Source of the DNA: Dermanyssus gallinae
Taxonomy: Eukaryota > Arthropoda > Arachnida > Mesostigmata > Dermanyssidae
NCBI GenBank assembly: GCA_003439945.1
Contig: QVRM01002786.1
Location: 62,001-126,000, forward strand
Length of the DNA stretch: 64,000 bases
Direction: 5' to 3'
How positions within the stretch are numbered: position 1 is the stretch's first letter; each line of letters opens with the position of its first letter. A program made the position numbers and the translations under genes. This document shows, one piece after another, positions 60,015 to 64,000 of the stretch. The notes under the pieces were generated by a model, which did no database searches, was not told the origin of the DNA, and worked only from the letters and a program-made list of their open reading frames with translations.

Positions 60015-60440
60015 TTACACCCGAGCGCGAAGGAGTGAAGGGGACACCGAGCAAACCCACCAACTAAATATCGAGTACAAAAGGGCGAAAGGCTGCTTGC
60101 GAAGAGAGATCAGCAAAAGCAAGGAAGCTTGTTGGCGCGATCTGATTGAGCAGGTTGACTCGGATTTATGGGGCAAGTCGTACAGGATCGTCAGGGGCAA
60201 GATTGGCGGAGCAAGGAGTGAGCATCTGGAGGAAGACGAGAAGCTCCGGGTGATTAACACTTTTTTCCCACAGCACCCCAGTTTTGATCGGACAACTTTT
60301 GAAACGCTAGCGGATAGTGAAATGGAGGCCTATTCAACGTATTATGAAGGCAAAGGAAGATGCCGGAAGAACAAGACTAGTGGAAAGCATAAGAGAGTCG
60401 CTTGCACCACGCGACTCGACAAGCAGGACATGATGATTTA
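60015..60440 (+). pseudogene. R1-like LINE ORF2 linker segment inside D4
   Basis: One plus-strand frame reads EYKRAKGCLRREISKSKEACW, with RDLIEQVDSDLWGKSYRIV, RGKIGG and LRVINTFFPQHP. The pattern Y..AR..L...I..SK..CW..L...V..D.WG..Y+IV...K and the later L-FP..P is that of the region between endonuclease and RT in R1-clade LINEs. It interrupts the D4 protein between the thumb and the zinc motif, so it is either a nested fragment or the product of a recombination between elements. Confidence 0.6.
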
Positions 60441-60764
60441 AAGCTTCCGAGACTTCCCCACCGTCCTGTGCGTAGTTACTCTTCTTTGTCAAGGATCCCG
60501 CAGGCCGGAGGGTCATCTTAAGAGGGATACATATATGTAGGCACTGTCGTGCATATATGTAGGGTTTTAGTGGGTATTGCCTTAAGCCTACGGCTCGACT
60601 CTTGCAAAGCGCCAAAACTTGGTGGTGAGACTTGCTGTTTGGTAGCTGAGTCCCACACTGTCTGAGTGTGAGCATGTTCTGGGGACAGCCAATCCCTGTA
60701 TGCTTTTGCTCAGTCGTACGTAAACGTATTTTAAACCCCTAACCCCCTCAAAAAAAAAGCTGGG

Positions 60765-61348
60765 CATCATGCTGGACAACACCTCCTTCCGCACGGTGGC
60801 CGCTCTGATAGGCGTGTGGAGAAACAGTGGGTACGGACGGACTGCATCCTTTGAGCTGCACTAAAAGCCCTGGTAGGGCTCCCAGACACGCGGAAATCAA
60901 CGCGATCCTAAAGAAGGCTCTTCGTAGAGCCGGCATACCAAGCACCCTGGAGCCCAGGTTGGGCCTCGAAGACGACAAAAGACCAGACGGCGTTACCATC
61001 CCGCCATGGTCCAAGGGCAAATGCCTGGTATGGGATGCCACGGGATTATGTACAGTGGCTCCGTCATACTTGATGCACAGCGCCATCAGGTCAGGGTGGG
61101 TTGCTGAACATGCCGAGATCGCAAAGAAACGCAAATACTCTGATTTGGGGAAGAGATATCACTTCGTACCCGTCGCCATGGAAACGATGGGCCCGATCAG
61201 CAAGAGCACAAGTATCCTCCTCAAAGACCTAAATATCAAAATGAGTGCTAACACGGGTGACCAGCGCGAAGGCGAGTTTCTGCGTCAGCAACTCTCGCTC
61301 GCAGTGTGTAGGGGAAGCGCCGCCGCTATCATCGGCTCTATGGATTGA
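60765..61348 (+). pseudogene. Family D zinc motif and PD-(D/E)XK-like nuclease C-terminus
   Basis: LGIMLDNTSFRTVAALI, then (in the next frame) CGETVGTDGLHPLSCTKSPGR and RHAEINAILKKALRRAGIP, followed by RPDGVTIPPWSKGKCLVWDAT, TVAPSYL, HFVPVAMETMGPI and QREGEFLRQQLSLAVCRG, with a stop at 61346-61348. The C-x-G...G-x-H-x-LSC...RH part is a likely zinc site. RPDG...LVWDAT resembles a PD-(D/E)XK nuclease core, as expected for a LINE that nicks a specific target. The frame is open from 60827 to 61348. D1, D2 and D3 carry the same domain. Confidence 0.7.
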
Positions 61349-61438
61349 GAAGGAAGGGGGGTGAGCCTACGCGGGTACACGGTTGGGTCCCACAATTGTA
61401 GGGAAACAGCGATAAATAATAATAATAATAATAATATT

Positions 61439-61566
61439 CTAGACCTAGCAAGCAGAATGAACTCACTAGCGTTGAACCAGCGCGAAAGAGAACATGTAAG
61501 ATGCCTATGCTTTCTCGCGGTATCGAGAGATCATGTTGCTGCCGTAGTTAGCACCATATGCTAATA
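61439..61566 (+). mobile_element. Family D fragment D5, C-terminal scrap beside (AAT)n
   Basis: Immediately after the AAT tail of D4 the frame reads ILDLASRMNSLALNQRERE and then CLCFLAVSRDHVAAVVSTI before a stop at about 61563. This matches the last block of family D (QREGEFLRQQLSLAVCRGSAA... in D4) at a lower similarity. It is a severely 5'-truncated copy in the same orientation, joined tail to head to D4 through the AAT tract. Confidence 0.65.
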
Positions 61567-61870
61567 AGTTCAACTACTGGTTCTACGACCGATACAATAC
61601 GTTAAAACCTGAAAATTAAAAACTCGGTGCACTGATAATGCAACTATAGAAGTAAACAACTATGCTTACCTATATATATATATATATATATAAATTGATC
61701 GACCTAAAGAGCCCTCACTTTACAGGCCACCTCAGTCATGCTATGCATACTAGCCGTCGAACACCAAGCGTTGTGCTACCCAATAACCTCTTTAGGTGAA
61801 CCTTATATATCGCACACTTTTTGTTAATAATGAGGCCAAGATTCGTGGAATCTACGCAAGCTGCCATAAA

Positions 61871-61940
<70 letters not shown>

Positions 61941-62957
61941 TACGTTACAATACGATACTCTAGCAAAAGATTAGGAAGAAAATTGTCAAGGTCGAAAAAG
62001 CTGTCGTTTTGACATCGCAAGACGCTAAACGGCGCCAATCCCATTTGGAAATCTTGGAAAATGGCCTACATACACTCTTGGTGTTTCTCTGTCCTTTTCT
62101 TCGTGTTCCGGTTTTTTTCATTTTTCGCTGCTCTTGTCATCACCGATAGGGTCGGCTTTTCTTAGTCTGAATCGATCGCGGTCTGTGAAGCCTGTGAGGT
62201 GTGGTGGTAACTCGTCGCTGAGGCCGGACCGGCACACGCATTGACGAGGGCGGCCGCATTGTGGCGATCGGGAAAAACGAATCACTTTGGCCGAATTGAA
62301 TTTCCTATTGTCAATTTCCGCAGGCTCGCTCGCTTGCTCACAAGTCTAATGCCGGCTAGGCTAGCTGATATCTTTCGGAAATTGTTGCGAGCAAATCACC
62401 TGGAAGACACAAAAGATGGTATGGTATTGTATCGTAAGGTATAGGGATAAGCTATCCTGACTTCCGCGCCCTCGGGAATCCCCATCCCGTCGACACGACG
62501 TCACCCGATTCAGCCGGACAAGTAATCTTAGGGGATCTACTGAGAAAAAAAATAGAAGACTCTGACAAGCATTCGGAAACGAATGAATTGAAAACAGCAA
62601 AATAGGCGAAAGACTACGTTGCAAATACGACCACTTAAACGGATGCTTGTCAAGCTGGAACTCAAATTTGTGACTAGCCGATTTTAAAATGGAACTGGTA
62701 GCCCTGCATATATGTATAGACAGTAATTCCATAACTGTATGTTGTTATTTTAAGGTTTGGTAGAACTGCAAAAAAAATATTTGTTTCTAATGGAAGGAGG
62801 GGGTGGATCATGCAATGCATGAAGAAACCGATCGTACCGGTGTACTCGGCGGAAATTTTTTTATAATGAGAATGACACTAGACGCCAGCTAGTAAAAAGC
62901 GAATAGATAAGCTAAGGATAGTCATACAATGTTGATATGTTGTTATGTTTTTCGTTA
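61567..62957. other. Non-coding stretch with (TA)n arrays
   Basis: (TA) arrays at 61671-61692 and 61874-61937. Nothing else is recognised. Confidence 0.5.
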
Positions 62958-63115
62958 TAGCTTTCACGTGAGAACCGTAAAATGTTGCCATTACGACCAA
63001 GAATTTACGCCTAAAAGACTATCATGCGGCAATAGCAAATTGAATGCCAATCATTTTGGTACGAATGCGATGGTACTGCGTTACCGAGTAGTTGCCGAGT
63101 GACTAAGTTTTTTAA
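62958..63115 (-). mobile_element. Solo 3' end of the DUF4817-type transposon family
   Basis: Minus strand reads CTTAGTCACTCGGC, CCAAAATGATTGG, GATAGTC, CGTAATGGCAACATTTTACGGT. The same words occur in order at 57609-57745 after the transposase relic, at moderate divergence. A further similar word (ACCGTAACATTTTGTCAATACG) lies at about 63178-63199, so sub-terminal repeats or a non-autonomous derivative are possible. Confidence 0.5.
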
Positions 63116-64000
63116 CGACCATAATTGGTATGTTTTGCGTACGCAAATCGGTAAGCGAGCAAGCGTTCATGTTCACAACCGTAACATTTTGTCAATACGT
63201 TTCCGCCCCTCCTCCCATTGGGAAAAGAGTATGTATACGGAAGAATTTTGCAGCTTTGCTGAGTCTTTGGCAGCTTTTTGCTGCATAGCGCATATGAGAT
63301 GTTCCTGTGAGAGCCTTATCCAGGATTCACGACTCAATACATAACCGTGAGTGGTATGGTCTTCCAGACATAAGCTTAGATTCTGCGGAGGGCTTCAGAT
63401 AGTTTAAAGGTTTTCGTTTTTTGTAAAGCCAATTCGAGCCCTAGTGTGTGGAAGAATAGTCGCTACGGCAATCTATTCAAGTAGATCCTCGTCACGAGCG
63501 GTTACTTTCAGTGCCAGATATTCTCTGTAGGCGACGAAATAGACCCCCCGGGGATGTGTCAATTTAAGTGCTCCAATGTAGGTCACATGGCTTGTCTCAG
63601 TACGGATCCCCTAAGGGAGCCCGGCTATGACTGCATAGTTCACGCTTCCCTGTATGAATGCTCGGCCTTATAGGTGTGATGCTAGGGTACGTCGTAAAAA
63701 GGGATATATGCCTCTGTCTATAAATGCATTGTTATGGCGTGCCATGAAAGTGCGTTTTTGATATCTAAGGGGTAGCCAAACATTGCGAGCGGTTTACTTT
63801 CGCTGCATTTCTCTGTGCCTTGATTACTAAGACGTTGTTGACAGCTGGATGTCTGAGGTGTAGGGGCTCGAAAGCTGCGCTGGTTTTCCGACATCGCCTC
63901 CTTTTCCTCGACGACTAATAACCTGTAGCTCTGTTATTAGTCGTCCGTCAACCAATAGTGCGTTTGAATATGTTTCGGTGGTCCTGTAAACGCCTGATTA
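63116..64000. other. Non-coding stretch, nothing recognised
   Basis: Short chance frames only, up to the end of the window. Confidence 0.4.

Larger units (their letters stand above)
59079..61438 (+). mobile_element. Family D retrotransposon, copy D4, the longest
   Basis: It starts directly after (AAT)4 at 59079-59091 with the RT palm and ends in (AAT)7 at about 61411-61438. Between lie the RT palm and thumb (to about 60010), an R1-like intruding segment (60015-60440), unassigned sequence, and the zinc/nuclease C-terminus (60765-61348) with a short 3' UTR (ends CACAATTGTAGGGAAACAG before the AAT tract). 5'-truncated within the RT. The closest relative in the window is D2. Confidence 0.8.

Overview
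This is a gene-poor, repeat-dominated piece of a metazoan nuclear genome. The best guess is an arthropod, possibly an arachnid such as a mite or tick. The grounds are non-LTR retrotransposon remains of CR1-group, R1-like and restriction-like-endonuclease types, a DUF4817-type Tc1/mariner-superfamily transposase relic, several tRNA-derived SINE-like heads, frequent (TA)n and (AAT)n microsatellites, and no bacterial gene organisation. The taxonomic call is inference. No complete host gene could be recognised.

Layout. 1-4.9 kb: mostly non-coding, with a 3' fragment of a LINE family here called L (1.7-2.1 kb), one (AAT)n/(TA)n cluster and small diverged duplications. 4.93-9.82 kb: an almost full-length CR1-group LINE on the plus strand (zinc-finger/SGNH-esterase ORF1, then endonuclease-reverse transcriptase ORF2) broken by only three single-base frame changes. 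9.8-16.5 kb: non-coding with one SINE. 16.5-25 kb: three fragments of a second retrotransposon family, here called D (reverse transcriptase, zinc motif, PD-(D/E)XK-like C-terminus), plus a SINE and a zinc-knuckle gag relic. 25.3-27 kb: possible host exons and a hairpin. 27.16-31.06 kb: a decayed CR1-group LINE on the minus strand with a different ORF1 (PHD-like finger, coiled coil). 32-35.2 kb: a second L fragment, triplet and (TA)n repeats, a SINE-like head and an R1-like C-terminus. 36-37.3 kb: small Cys-rich reading frames that may be exons. 39.87-40.46 kb: a 591-bp palindrome with arms identical outside their triplet tracts. 41.6-42.95 kb: a gag-like relic. 43-50.6 kb: ambiguous candidate exons and GC-rich blocks. 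50.9-51.9 kb: a third L fragment and a SINE. 55-57.8 kb: a LINE scrap, a SINE and the transposase relic. 59.09-61.57 kb: the longest D copy, interrupted by an R1-like segment and followed tail-to-head by a small D fragment. 61.6-64 kb: non-coding, with a second copy of the transposon's 3' non-coding end.

The most coherent story is family D. Three of its fragments start directly beside an (AAT)n/(ATT)n tract, and the two with a recognisable 3' end finish in (AAT)n. That is what an element carrying a restriction-like endonuclease and targeting TAA repeats would leave, as known for Dong in the R4 clade. The CR1-group elements instead end in AATAAA plus pentanucleotide repeats (TTGAC or GATAT type), and the SINEs share a conserved body. 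The host-gene signals are weak and are flagged as candidates only.
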